Source: CAYRGG01 sp964423745 (lineage in GTDB: Bacteria; Pseudomonadota; Gammaproteobacteria; Competibacterales; Competibacteraceae). Taken from it: a stretch of DNA of 64,000 bases. The stretch is taken from assembly GCA_964423745.1 (NCBI GenBank), contig CAYRGG010000018.1, positions 1 to 64,000 on the forward strand. The letters run 5' to 3'. The position numbers were made by a program, and so were the translations under genes. This document shows, one piece after another, positions 17,452 to 26,254 of the stretch; position 1 is the stretch's first letter; each line of letters begins with the position of its first letter. A model generated the notes under the pieces. It did no database searches. It was not told the DNA's origin and saw only the letters and a list, made by a program, of their open reading frames with translations.

Positions 17452-18788
17452 GCAGATTTCGTTTATTAGTGATTCTCGTGGTTGTCACGGTGATCGCGGT
17501 GGTGGCCGTGTTACGCAGCAACCGCCCGCCAGCAACCGACGCCACCGTTGCACAACCACTGGTGGCGGACTTAAAGCAAAACATCAATGACGTAAATGGG
17601 TTACAAATCGTCGCCGGTGGCAACCAAAGGATCGCTGACCTTAAACGCACTGCTCAGGCATGGGTGGTGGCGAATCGCGCTGATTATCCAGCCGATATGG
17701 GTGAGATTCGAGAAACCTTAGTTACTTTGGCTGATGCCCAGTTAATGGAAAAGAAGACGGCTAAACCCGAATACTATGAGCGCTTGGGTGTTCGAGATAT
17801 GGAACATGAACAAGCCACCGGCGTGCAGCTAACTATCCAGGGATTAGATAGCCCCGCTGAACTGATTGTCGGCAACCCGGCTGCCGGAAGAAATGGGTTC
17901 TTTGTGCGGCGAGTCGGTGAAACCCAAAGCTGGCTCGCCAGCGGTAACTTAGCGTTGCCCCAGGATACGGTGCAGTGGTTAGATCGGTCTATTCTGGATA
18001 TTCCCGCCGAGCAAATTCAAGGGATGACTATCCGCCACCCGGATGGAGAGACCATCGTTGCTGCAAAGCAACAGAGGGATCAGGCTAATTTTACGGTTAG
18101 CAATCTTCCCGAGGGTCGAGAACTCACTTCGGAGAGTGCGGCAAATACGTTGGCGGATGCCCTCATTGGATTACAGTTGGAAGACGTGTCGACACGCGAA
18201 GAAAACAATCCCACCGCTGCCGATGATGTGGTAGAGATAGACTATAGAACCTTCGACGGCGCTATTATAGGAGTCAAGGCTTTTCGAGCCGATGACAAAG
18301 CCTATGCCCATTTTACAGTGGATTTCGACGAGGCTTTAGGGCAGCGGTTTGCCGATGAGTCGGAAAACACATCATTGGATGAAACGAGCCTGACGAAACG
18401 TCGCCAAGAAGCCCAGCAGCTTAATGAGAAACTCAAACCTTGGGTGTATGAGATCCCCAGTTTTCACTACGACGCCATGACTCAACGCATGGGAGATATA
18501 CTCAAGGAAGAAACAACCCCACAACCTACCCAAACTGAGGCGGAACAAACGCCGCCACAACCTCAGGCCGATGTCCCTAGGCAAAATGATACAAACGCCC
18601 AGCCCACTGCTGAGCCAGACGCAACCCTGGAAGGCGAAGCACTACCGGCAACTCAGCCAGCAGCTGTACCCCTAAAGGCACCAGAAACGCCACCTACCAA
18701 GCCACAGGAAAATGAAACACTGCCATCCCCAGAACTTAACAGTGCTCCCAAAAGTTTGCCCGAATCGGTAGTCGATCCGGATTCCTGA
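17448..18788 (+). CDS. DUF4340 domain-containing protein of the Gld-type ABC operon
   Basis: A 446-residue protein with an N-terminal membrane anchor (about 4-22) and a periplasmic DUF4340 region. Family-like blocks include WVVANRADYPADMGEIRETL and KPEYYERLGV. The last 90 residues are low complexity, rich in Pro, Thr, Gln and Glu, and probably disordered. The gene overlaps the GldG-like gene by four bases (ATGA) and closes the operon. DUF4340 proteins regularly follow GldG-like genes, which suggests a shared complex; the biochemical role is unknown. Confidence 0.82.
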   Translation: MSRFRLLVILVVVTVIAVVAVLRSNRPPATDATVAQPLVADLKQNINDVNGLQIVAGGNQRIADLKRTAQAWVVANRADYPADMGEIRETLVTLADAQLMEKKTAKPEYYERLGVRDMEHEQATGVQLTIQGLDSPAELIVGNPAAGRNGFFVRRVGETQSWLASGNLALPQDTVQWLDRSILDIPAEQIQGMTIRHPDGETIVAAKQQRDQANFTVSNLPEGRELTSESAANTLADALIGLQLEDVSTREENNPTAADDVVEIDYRTFDGAIIGVKAFRADDKAYAHFTVDFDEALGQRFADESENTSLDETSLTKRRQEAQQLNEKLKPWVYEIPSFHYDAMTQRMGDILKEETTPQPTQTEAEQTPPQPQADVPRQNDTNAQPTAEPDATLEGEALPATQPAAVPLKAPETPPTKPQENETLPSPELNSAPKSLPESVVDPDS

Positions 18789-18876
18789 TAGAGGGGCTTG
18801 ATGCAGTGGTCACTATGAAGTTTGACAATTCGAGTTTTATAAACTAAGTTTAGTTAGTTTTTTTTCAGGATGGTGT

Positions 18877-19113
18877 ATAAAAATTGTCAATGTTCATGAG
18901 GCGAAGACAAATCTCTCGGCCCTTTTAGCCGAGATGGAGGAGACTGGCGAAAAAGTGTTGATCTGTCGCCATGGTAAACCCATTGCTGACCTAATGCCCC
19001 ATCAAAAACGCAACCGTTTGGAACCTCATCCTCAAATGGGAAAAATTCGTATCAATTATGACCCCATCGAGCCGCTTTCTGAAGACGAATGGCCGACAAC
19101 GGACAGTCGGTGA
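18877..19113 (+). pseudogene. Phd/YefM-type antitoxin, start codon lost
   Basis: The frame reads IKIVNVHEAKTNLSALLAEM, then VLICRHGKPIADLMP, a clear Phd/YefM antitoxin (79 codons including the stop). At the expected first codon the sequence is ATA (18877-18879), six bases after AGGA. The only nearby ATG (18870) is out of frame and stops within ten codons. A single ATG to ATA change would explain this. ATA initiation is very weak, so the gene is probably silent. It overlaps the broken PIN toxin by four bases (GTGA), the normal arrangement of this type II system. Confidence 0.75.
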
Positions 19114-19335
19114 TACTCAATACCTGTGCGCTATTGTGGCTTGCCCAAGGCGACGAAAAACTGTCTGAACCGGTTCGACAGCGTATAAATACGGAGCCGG
19201 CCGTTTTCGTAACTTCCCCATATTCATGCTGATCCTCGCGACCGACTGATCATAGCCACAGCAGAACACCGCCGTATGCCTGTAGTTACCGCTGATCTTA
19301 TATTCCAACAGTACGGGATAGAGGTGTTGATTTGA
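19110..19335 (+). pseudogene. PIN-domain (VapC-like) toxin, internally deleted and frameshifted
   Basis: The first part reads ILNTCALLWLAQGDEKLSE up to FVTSPYSC and a stop. Just before that stop another frame takes over at about 19225 and reads HADPRDRLIIATAEHRRMP, ending in YGIEVLI. A full PIN toxin of this group has about 60 more residues between these parts, so the centre is deleted and the frame shifted. The first catalytic aspartate (DTCALLW in relatives) is asparagine here. With the antitoxin start also lost, the whole module is dead. Confidence 0.75.
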
Positions 19336-19412
19336 GTTTTTAGTCCGTTGGTCAACGGTCGCCTGCTCCACCAGTAGGCTTTAAATACACATCGTATTAG
19401 AGGTTTTTAGGG

Positions 19413-19450
19413 GAGTTACTCGTTCTTAAGGAACGAAGCAACTCTTTTTT
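19413..19450 (+). terminator. Intrinsic terminator downstream of the dead toxin-antitoxin module
   Basis: GAGTT...CGTTC pairs with GAACG...AACTC around TTAAG, with a small internal bulge, followed directly by six T residues (19445-19450). It isolates the following cassette from upstream transcription. Confidence 0.65.
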
Positions 19451-19600
19451 GTACTAAATGTGGGTTACAACACTAATAAGCGAAACAGCCTTTGCTATCC
19501 TGCGAAGGGTTCAATTAACAGCAGTCATTAAAACGGTGTTTGGATATGCTGGGTGTCATGCTTAGTGCGCCCAACATCGGCTGCCCTATGGGAGCTCGCT

Positions 19601-20620
19601 TTGATAGAAAAATCTCTCCAATCCAATCCAACGTTGGTGGGCGAAAACGCCTATCGTGACGATATTAACCAGCCTTGGGAGCAGGATAATCAAGCCTGGT
19701 GGGATTGGTATGTGACGTTGGCTGATAACACTGATCAACCTATCGGTAAGCTTCAGGCTATGGACCCGCCACCGTCCATACCATTACCCGATGATGATGC
19801 CCTAGCCAAGGAGCTATGCACTCCCTATCCGTTGACACCTAGCGACTGTGCGTTTTTTCGCATCAATGGTTATATTAAACTCCAGCAAGTTTTTTCCCAG
19901 GGAGCGACCCTGCGTTTGCGTCAAGAACTGGTGCGGCTGCTCAGCATAGCATTCGACACACCATTAGATGGCGCTGCCACCCAGCGTTTTTTTAGTTTGG
20001 AGATGGTCTGGTTAGACAATCCACTCCTACGTGAATATGTGCTCAGTCCGCGGGTTGCTAAAATCGCCGCCGATCTCCTGGACGTTCCTCGGGTGCGTCT
20101 CTACCACGATAACGTGTTGTCAAAAGAACCCGGCTGTGGGCGCACTCCGTGGCACTTTGACGACCACCACTTTCCCCTGGCCACCCATGATGTGGTCACC
20201 GCGTGGATTCCCGCCCAGCCCATTCCCGTTGCCATGGGGCCTTTGGCTTTCGCCAAGCCCATTGATGTCTACAAGCTAGCGGAGTCCATCGAATTTAACA
20301 AATTCGACAAGAGCTATGACCGCACTATCAGCAAACTTTTCCGACAGCACAACGTCGCCGTAGAGGATGGCCCCTTTGCCATGGGCGAGGTCAGCTTCCA
20401 CCACAATCTGAGCTTCCATACTGCTGCGGCTAACCGCACTAAGCAAAGTCGTATTGTGTTGGCTAATACCTACTACGCAGACGGTGCCCGGGTGATCGAT
20501 CAACCCACCATGGTGTCGGGGGACTGGCAGAAGTTTATGCCCGGTATAAAACCGGGGGAGGTGGCAGCCAGTAAACTGAATCCTATTTGTTGGCCGGTGG
20601 AGTCGAATCCGCATGACTGA
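19601..20620 (+). CDS. Phytanoyl-CoA dioxygenase-family Fe(II)/2-oxoglutarate oxygenase
   Basis: A non-haem iron oxygenase that would hydroxylate or otherwise oxidise an unknown small substrate. The iron-binding HxD is in TPWHFDDHHFP and the distal histidine in LSFHTAA. The 2-oxoglutarate-binding arginine lies 11 residues after it (SRIVLANTY). These are the full set of catalytic residues. The frame can open with GTG at 19553, but GGGAG at 19590-19594 sits six bases before an in-frame TTG at 19601, which is preferred. The gene overlaps the next methyltransferase by eight bases, so they are probably co-translated. The substrate cannot be inferred from the motifs. Confidence 0.82.
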   Translation: MIEKSLQSNPTLVGENAYRDDINQPWEQDNQAWWDWYVTLADNTDQPIGKLQAMDPPPSIPLPDDDALAKELCTPYPLTPSDCAFFRINGYIKLQQVFSQGATLRLRQELVRLLSIAFDTPLDGAATQRFFSLEMVWLDNPLLREYVLSPRVAKIAADLLDVPRVRLYHDNVLSKEPGCGRTPWHFDDHHFPLATHDVVTAWIPAQPIPVAMGPLAFAKPIDVYKLAESIEFNKFDKSYDRTISKLFRQHNVAVEDGPFAMGEVSFHHNLSFHTAAANRTKQSRIVLANTYYADGARVIDQPTMVSGDWQKFMPGIKPGEVAASKLNPICWPVESNPHD

Positions 20621-21449
20621 TACGTTTCAACGCAGTTGTGATCACTGGAGTGAAGCAAAACAGCGGGAGATGGAAGACTTCTACGCTCTTGCATCGGTGG
20701 ATTATCGTCACTTGGCGCAAGCCCTGGATTGGCAAGCTTGGTTGATAGCACAACAAGCACGAGCCGTCGGGCGTCCACTGCGGCTGTTGGATGTGGCCTG
20801 TGGCTCTGGCAAATTTCCCGCCGCCCTGGGTCGCTATGCCGACGTGACGCCTGATGCGGTTTCATCCATCGACTATGGGTTGCTCGACCCGTCCGCTTTC
20901 TCCATTGTCCAAGCCCGCCAAGCGCTATCCGCACCTTTTATGGCGGGGAAGGAGTACCAGACCACCTTGCAAGCGCTGGATTGCCCCCGTGGCGCATTTG
21001 ATATCGTCTGGGCAACCCATGCCCTATACGCGCTACCGGTAACGGAACTGCAAGCAGGGCTTAAGCGGTTTATGCACGCCCTTAAGGGTATAGGTTTTAT
21101 CGCCCATGCCTGTGAAGACTCTCACTATCTGCGCTTTTATCGCCATTTTCTTGAAGCTTTTTACAAGGGCCAAGGTACACCCTACACTAGCGCTGAACAG
21201 ATTATGGTCACGTTGAAGAGTATGAGCGTGACCTTTGAAGCCCGCGAGATTACCTATGAAAATGGCGCACCGGACACTCAGCGACACCAGGTGCAGGGTT
21301 ATCTGCAACGCTGCGTATTCGACGATTCGGTGAGTTTGGATGACATGTTGACGAACCCTATTACCGGTGACTATCTAGCTACCTGTCGGCACGCTGGTGA
21401 GTGGCGCTTTTCGCAGCGCGTTATGTTGATCTTTATCGATAATCTGTGA
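20613..21449 (+). CDS. SAM-dependent methyltransferase of the oxygenase cassette
   Basis: A class I methyltransferase of 278 residues. The SAM-binding motif is LLDVACGSGKFP (about 58-69), after a helical N-terminal region (FYALASVDYRHLAQALDWQ). The post-motif region WATHALYALP and a long C-terminal half, apparently for substrate recognition, follow. The acceptor is unknown. The start lies inside the end of the oxygenase gene, and the MFS gene follows after 33 bases, so the three appear to form one transcript. Overall shape recalls small-molecule N- or O-methyltransferases more than protein or rRNA ones. Confidence 0.78.
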   Translation: MTDTFQRSCDHWSEAKQREMEDFYALASVDYRHLAQALDWQAWLIAQQARAVGRPLRLLDVACGSGKFPAALGRYADVTPDAVSSIDYGLLDPSAFSIVQARQALSAPFMAGKEYQTTLQALDCPRGAFDIVWATHALYALPVTELQAGLKRFMHALKGIGFIAHACEDSHYLRFYRHFLEAFYKGQGTPYTSAEQIMVTLKSMSVTFEAREITYENGAPDTQRHQVQGYLQRCVFDDSVSLDDMLTNPITGDYLATCRHAGEWRFSQRVMLIFIDNL

Positions 21450-21482
21450 GACTGCCGCTTTTTTCGTTTCACCCGGTTTTTT

Positions 21483-22730
21483 ATGATTGCTTATCGCTTT
21501 TTGCGTCAAGCTGGACCGGCTCTGGGTTTTGGTTTTTTGCTGGCCCTTGGCTCGAGTGTCGGTCAGACCTATTTTATTTCCCTGTTTGCTGGCGAGTTAA
21601 AGGCTGAACTGGGTCTAAGCCATGGGGATTTTGGTGGTTTATACACCCTTGCCACCATGGCCAGTGCTGGGCTTTTAGTGTGGTTGGGTAAGTTTGCGGA
21701 TCGCTGCGATCTGATCGGGTTAAGTGTATTGACTTTGGCGATGTTAGCGGGTGTTGCGTTGCTAATGGCAAGCGTTGCGTCGATAGTGTGGCTCACGGTA
21801 GCGTTATTTGGCTTGCGTTTAGGTGGCCAAGGGATGCTGAGTCATCTAGCGATGACCGCCATGGGGCGTTGGTTTGTGCAGCAGCGGGGCCAAGCATTGA
21901 GTGTGGCGATGCTGGGTTTTCCCCTGGGCGAGGCGCTATTTCCAGCGTTGGTTGCCCTGTTGTTGGGTCTGCTGACCTGGCGGCAGGTGTGGGTGGGGGC
22001 GGCTTTGGGACTGGCACTGATCATCATGCCAGTGCTGCTATGGCTAGGGTGTCAGGTGCGGCGGCGGAGACTGGATCAGCCTGACCCGCAGTTGTCACAT
22101 AAGCATGACCAGAAAACGGTATCCTGGACACGGCAGCAGGTATTAAGGGATGGCCGTTTTTATGGGTTACTGCCAGGGTTGTTAGCACCACCTTTTATCA
22201 TTACCGGGGTCCTCTTTCACCAGGTCCATCTGGTGGAGACGAAGGCATGGACCCTGACGGGTTTTACTGCCAGCTATCCCCTCTATGCGGGTAGTGCGAC
22301 GCTGGTGGCATTGGCTTTGGGATGGTTGGTGGATCGCTATAGCGCAGTGCAAATACTGCCCTTTTACTTGTTGCCACTGGCCATAGGGCTCGGGCTGCTG
22401 GGCAGTAGCGATGCGCTGCTGGTGGCACCGGTATTTATGGCATTGTTGGGTTGTACCGCAGGTGGGGCAACTCTCGTTTTGGGGGCGTTATGGGCGGAGC
22501 TTTACGGTACCACCCACTTGGGTGCGATTCGCGCCTTGACCATGGCGTTGTTGGTATTAGCGACAGCGATTGCGCCAGGGGCGATGGGTTGGCTCATTGA
22601 CCAGGGTGTTACGTTAGATCTGCAGTTTAAATTGATGGCCGTTTATACCCTGGCATGTGCCCTAAGTTTTGCGTTGCTGTTGCCTTGCTTAAGTAAACAC
22701 CGTTCACCGCCCATGCTGGTTTCTCGTTAG
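21483..22730 (+). CDS. MFS transporter of the oxygenase cassette
   Basis: A 415-residue major facilitator protein with twelve predicted membrane helices and a central cytoplasmic loop rich in Arg, Lys and His (about 195-220). The GKFADRCD sequence between helices 2 and 3 corresponds to the MFS motif A region, and GWLVDRYS is its repeat in the second half. It could export the product of the neighbouring oxygenase and methyltransferases or import their substrate; the sequence does not say which. GC content is higher than in the flanking intergenic DNA. Confidence 0.85.
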   Translation: MIAYRFLRQAGPALGFGFLLALGSSVGQTYFISLFAGELKAELGLSHGDFGGLYTLATMASAGLLVWLGKFADRCDLIGLSVLTLAMLAGVALLMASVASIVWLTVALFGLRLGGQGMLSHLAMTAMGRWFVQQRGQALSVAMLGFPLGEALFPALVALLLGLLTWRQVWVGAALGLALIIMPVLLWLGCQVRRRRLDQPDPQLSHKHDQKTVSWTRQQVLRDGRFYGLLPGLLAPPFIITGVLFHQVHLVETKAWTLTGFTASYPLYAGSATLVALALGWLVDRYSAVQILPFYLLPLAIGLGLLGSSDALLVAPVFMALLGCTAGGATLVLGALWAELYGTTHLGAIRALTMALLVLATAIAPGAMGWLIDQGVTLDLQFKLMAVYTLACALSFALLLPCLSKHRSPPMLVSR

Positions 22731-22783
22731 CGCGGACCAAACACATTTTCTTTGTTTATTTATTTATTTATGGATACTTGGCT

Positions 22784-23704
22784 ATGACGCACGAATATGT
22801 CAACGTGAACACCCGCTGGGCGCAACGATTACAGTGCGGTGAACAGCCCAACGAGACGGATCTGCGCGAGCATCTGTTGGCGGTCCATCAGCGTCATGCT
22901 GGTTTTACTGAGTCTTGTGCTGGGCGTTGTCGCGACGCCAGGGGACGCAATAGCTACGAATGGTTGGCAGAGACTATAGATCCAAGTCGCCATCGACAGG
23001 TCTTGGATTTGGCCTGTGGTAGCGGCGTCTTAACTGCCCTATGCCATCAGCGCTATGCTGGACAAATGGCTTTTATCGGCGTGGACATGAGTGCCCATGA
23101 GCTGCTGTTGGCACGCCAGCGGATACCCGATGAGACGGTAATATTTCATCGGGGATTAGCCCAGGAAATGGACTTTATCCCTGATGCAAGTATCGATGTG
23201 GTGCTCTGTCACTGGGCATTACCCTTAATGGATCCGTTACAGCCGGTATTGGATGAAGTACGCCGCGTGTTGCGTCCTGGTGGTGTGTTTGCTGCCATCG
23301 TAGATGGCGATTTGGCAGCAGCACCGGGTTATGGCGAGTTGCACCATCTCATCTACGGCTGGGTGCAGCAGGAATATCCCAGCTATGGCACTATTGAATT
23401 GGGTGACACACGGGTGCGCACAACAGCAGCCCTAGAGGAACTGGTGCAGGCAGTGTTTGACGATGCCCAGGTGCAGATTGAGCCAGCTGTGGTAAGCTTG
23501 CACGCTGCCCCGGATACCCTGGCGCGGGAGGCGGCCGGTTTTTTTTATGCCTCGTTTGTGCTGTCGGCATCAGTCCATGCCCAGATGCTTAGCGAGCTAG
23601 AAGCCTTATTCACCGCCCAAAAGTTAAACGGTCAAAGTCGTTTTGCCATGCCCATCAATCGACTTTTGGTGCGACAGCCCCCCGATGATTCTGTATCAAC
23701 CTAA
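22784..23704 (+). CDS. Second SAM-dependent methyltransferase of the oxygenase cassette
   Basis: A class I methyltransferase of about 306 residues with a textbook SAM fold. Motif I is VLDLACGSGVLTAL, followed by the acidic GVDMSAHELLLARQR, then DVVLCHWALPLMDPL and VLRPGGVFAAIVDGD. The first 60 residues contain two cysteines in SCAGRCRDARGR. It is not closely similar to the other methyltransferase of the cassette (20613-21449), so the two probably act on different positions or steps. The frame opens at TTG 22778, but the ATG at 22784 is the more natural start. It ends the cassette. Confidence 0.82.
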   Translation: MTHEYVNVNTRWAQRLQCGEQPNETDLREHLLAVHQRHAGFTESCAGRCRDARGRNSYEWLAETIDPSRHRQVLDLACGSGVLTALCHQRYAGQMAFIGVDMSAHELLLARQRIPDETVIFHRGLAQEMDFIPDASIDVVLCHWALPLMDPLQPVLDEVRRVLRPGGVFAAIVDGDLAAAPGYGELHHLIYGWVQQEYPSYGTIELGDTRVRTTAALEELVQAVFDDAQVQIEPAVVSLHAAPDTLAREAAGFFYASFVLSASVHAQMLSELEALFTAQKLNGQSRFAMPINRLLVRQPPDDSVST

Positions 23705-23772
23705 AAGGGCTTCAGGGCATCTTGCGCAGATAAGATTAAGTATGGTGTTTGTTATATTTTTAGGTGATTTGA

Positions 23773-25485
23773 ATGTCCGCGACTACTGTAGTGTCTTTCC
23801 AAGATCTCACACTTGCTGAACCGATAATTAGAGTGTTGGATGATGTTGGTTATGAAAACCCCACCCCCATCCAAGCCCAAACCATTCCGCCGTTGCTGGA
23901 AGGGCGAGATATTATCGGTCAGGCCCAAACCGGCACCGGCAAAACAGCTGCTTTTGCACTGCCCATACTCTCCCATCTGGATACTGCTAATCATCGGCCC
24001 CAAGCGCTGGTGTTAGCCCCCACCCGCGAGCTGGCGCTTCAGGTCGCGGAAGCCTTCCAGGAATATGGCAAGTATCTTGACGGATTTCATGTGCTGCCCA
24101 TCTACGGTGGTCAAAGCTACCAGATTCAGCTTAAACAGCTCAGACGAGTCGCTCATGTGGTGGTGGGTACCCCAGGGCGCGTCATTGACCACATCAAGCG
24201 CGGTACCCTAGCCCTTGAGGACGTCAAATTTTTAGTGCTGGACGAAGCCGATGAAATGCTGCGCATGGGATTTATCGACGATGTGGAATGGATCATAGGC
24301 CAAACCCCAGACCAGCGGCAGATTGCCTTGTTTTCAGCAACGATGCCCCAGGCGATCCGCAAAATCGCCCAGCGGCACCTAAACAATCCCATAGAAATTT
24401 CTATTAAAGCCAAGACCAAAACCGCAGATACCATTCGCCAGCGTTTTTGGTCCGTGAGCGGTTACCACAAGCTCGATGCCCTCACCCGTCTATTGGAAGT
24501 GGAAGACTTTGACGGCATGATCGTGTTTGTGCGCACCAAAGTGGCCACCTTAGAACTGGCTACCAAACTAGAGGCGCGCGGTTACAACACAGCGCCATTG
24601 AGTGGCGATGTGCCACAAAATCAGCGGGAGCACACGGTGGAGCGGCTTAGAAAAGGCGGGCTAGATATTTTAGTGGCTACGGATGTAGCCGCCAGGGGTC
24701 TGGACGTGGAGCGTATTAGCCATGTGATCAACTATGATATGCCCCATGACCCGGAAGCCTATGTCCATCGGATTGGTCGGACCGGTCGGGCAGGGCGTAA
24801 GGGAGAGGCGATCTTGTTTGTCACCCCGCGGGAAAAGCATCTGCTCAATACCTTGGAACGCTCTACCAAGCAAAAAATCGAGCCTATGGAAATGCCCTCT
24901 ACCGAGATGGTCAATAATCAGCGTATCGCTCGCTTTAAACAACAGATTACCGATACCTTGGCCAAGGAAAACAGCGAGTTTTTTGTACGACTGCTTGAGC
25001 ACTACGAGCAAGAACACAACGTACCCGCCATCGAAATCGCCGGAGCGCTGGCTAAGCTGTTGCAAGGGGATGAGCCATTGCTCTTGGAAGAGAAGGCGGC
25101 GCCCCAACGGCGCGGGCGGGAGCGCGACATTACACCTGGTGCAAGCGTCGGCATGGAGCGATTTCGAGTGGAAGTGGGCCACAATCATCGGGTGAAACCG
25201 GGTCATATTGTCGGGGCCATTATCAATGAGACAGGTATTGCTAACCATCGCATTGGTCGTATTACCATCCACGATGACCACAGTATAGTGGACTTACCAG
25301 TAGGTATCCCTCGGGAAACTTTTGAACTACTTAGGCGGGTATCAGTATTGGGTCATCCCATGAATATTTCTAGTCTCGGCAAATCCCAGGGTGATAGTGG
25401 TTGGCGAGAAAAGCGCACACCTAAACCTCGTCGCAAAAGCAATGCGGCCAGTCCGCCTTCAAAAAAGAAACGGCAAGTAGGGTAG
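23773..25485 (+). CDS. deaD: ATP-dependent DEAD-box RNA helicase DeaD/CsdA
   Basis: Unwinds RNA during ribosome biogenesis and mRNA decay, especially in the cold. The 570 residues show the Q motif, Walker A AQTGTGKT (51-58), VLDEADEM (about 155), SAT (FSATMP), and the C-terminal helicase motifs ARGLD and HRIGRTGRAGR. A DbpA-type RNA-binding domain follows (about 470-545), then a basic Lys/Arg-rich tail. This domain order identifies DeaD rather than RhlE, RhlB or SrmB. It is slightly shorter than the E. coli protein. The gene stands alone, with only 68 bases before the start. Confidence 0.95.
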   Translation: MSATTVVSFQDLTLAEPIIRVLDDVGYENPTPIQAQTIPPLLEGRDIIGQAQTGTGKTAAFALPILSHLDTANHRPQALVLAPTRELALQVAEAFQEYGKYLDGFHVLPIYGGQSYQIQLKQLRRVAHVVVGTPGRVIDHIKRGTLALEDVKFLVLDEADEMLRMGFIDDVEWIIGQTPDQRQIALFSATMPQAIRKIAQRHLNNPIEISIKAKTKTADTIRQRFWSVSGYHKLDALTRLLEVEDFDGMIVFVRTKVATLELATKLEARGYNTAPLSGDVPQNQREHTVERLRKGGLDILVATDVAARGLDVERISHVINYDMPHDPEAYVHRIGRTGRAGRKGEAILFVTPREKHLLNTLERSTKQKIEPMEMPSTEMVNNQRIARFKQQITDTLAKENSEFFVRLLEHYEQEHNVPAIEIAGALAKLLQGDEPLLLEEKAAPQRRGRERDITPGASVGMERFRVEVGHNHRVKPGHIVGAIINETGIANHRIGRITIHDDHSIVDLPVGIPRETFELLRRVSVLGHPMNISSLGKSQGDSGWREKRTPKPRRKSNAASPPSKKKRQVG

Positions 25486-25793
25486 TTTAAAAGGGCATGA
25501 GTCCGCAAACGACCATTTAGATAGTTTGGAGAAATGGGGTTAGATGATGTGCTGGGCAGGTTTATTGCATAGGTTTAAGGTGTAGATAAACCTATGCTAC
25601 GACGATGCAAAAACTATCTACTTCTACGCCTGAAAAACCCTACTACAGCGAGACAATAAGCTGTTTTTAAGCAATACGATGTTGTTGTGACATTGAAACT
25701 AACCCGTGACGCCTTAATGCTGACAAGGCGTAAAAATAAAGTCAAAATTATGACAATTTTGGTTTTGAATGCTCTAAATAAAGGATAGGATAA
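25486..25793. other. Intergenic region with two hairpins
   Basis: No gene is seen. A perfect 11-bp hairpin (25567-25597) and a 7-bp hairpin (ACGCCTT/AAGGCGT, 25709-25731) stand between deaD and the small membrane protein gene. Neither is followed by a T run, so they are not plain terminators. Confidence 0.5.
25567..25597. repeat. Perfect 11-bp hairpin
   Basis: GCATAGGTTTA (25567-25577) and TAAACCTATGC (25587-25597) pair perfectly across a nine-base loop. It lies about 80 bases after deaD. It may protect the deaD 3' end or form part of the leader of the next transcript. Confidence 0.6.
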
Positions 25794-25949
25794 ATGAAAT
25801 TCTTTGAAGGGATATCTGTATTTTTAATCGTATTATTATTCGTGACCTTTGTTATTACTAGCGTTTTTGTAAGAATAAACTACGAAAATGTAACCAATAA
25901 AATAAAAAGAAAGGTGGAATATAAAAGCAAAACGCTTATTTCTAATTGA
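25794..25949 (+). CDS. Small membrane protein, 51 residues
   Basis: I do not recognise this gene. The ATG at 25794 is preceded by AGGATAGGA at a suitable distance. The product has one strong hydrophobic helix (about residues 7-26, FEGISVFLIVLLFVTFVITS) and then a basic, Lys-rich tail, giving a likely N-out or N-in single-span membrane protein. It lies about 90 bases before hicB on the same strand. A small single-span basic peptide could be a type I-like toxin or a regulator of a membrane complex, but nothing shows which. Confidence 0.5.
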   Translation: MKFFEGISVFLIVLLFVTFVITSVFVRINYENVTNKIKRKVEYKSKTLISN

Positions 25950-26041
25950 ATGAAAGTTTGCTAAGACATTTTAAGTCAGTGTAAGTAGTTTGCTAGGCAA
26001 GAAAACAGGTCGTACAGTTATTAATTAAGGTATGTGTAATT

Positions 26042-26254
26042 ATGAAAGCAGAATTCACAGCTATTATTAAAAAGGATGGCGATTGGTGGATTGGCTGGAT
26101 TGAAGAAATTCCAGGGGCTAATGCACAGGAAAGAAGTAAAGATGAACTGATACTTAGTCTCAGGGAAGCAGCTAAGGATATTTTAGAAATTCATCGCCAA
26201 GCAGCCATAAAGGAGGCTCAAAAAGACTTTGAAGAAATACCGCTCGTTATATGA
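26042..26254 (+). CDS. hicB: HicB-family antitoxin
   Basis: The antitoxin of a HicAB type II system: it binds and blocks the HicA mRNA interferase and usually represses its own promoter. The 70 residues show the partial RNase H-like HicB fold: FTAIIKKDGDWWIGWIEEIPGANAQ and the helix DELILSLREAAKDILE. There is no separate C-terminal DNA-binding domain, as in short HicB forms. The stop codon overlaps the hicA start (ATGA, 26251-26254). HicB-first order is the less common of the two known arrangements. Confidence 0.85.
   Translation: MKAEFTAIIKKDGDWWIGWIEEIPGANAQERSKDELILSLREAAKDILEIHRQAAIKEAQKDFEEIPLVI

Noticed and set aside
24670..25281. 203-codon minus-strand frame inside deaD
   Set aside because: Shadow of the strongly conserved helicase frame.
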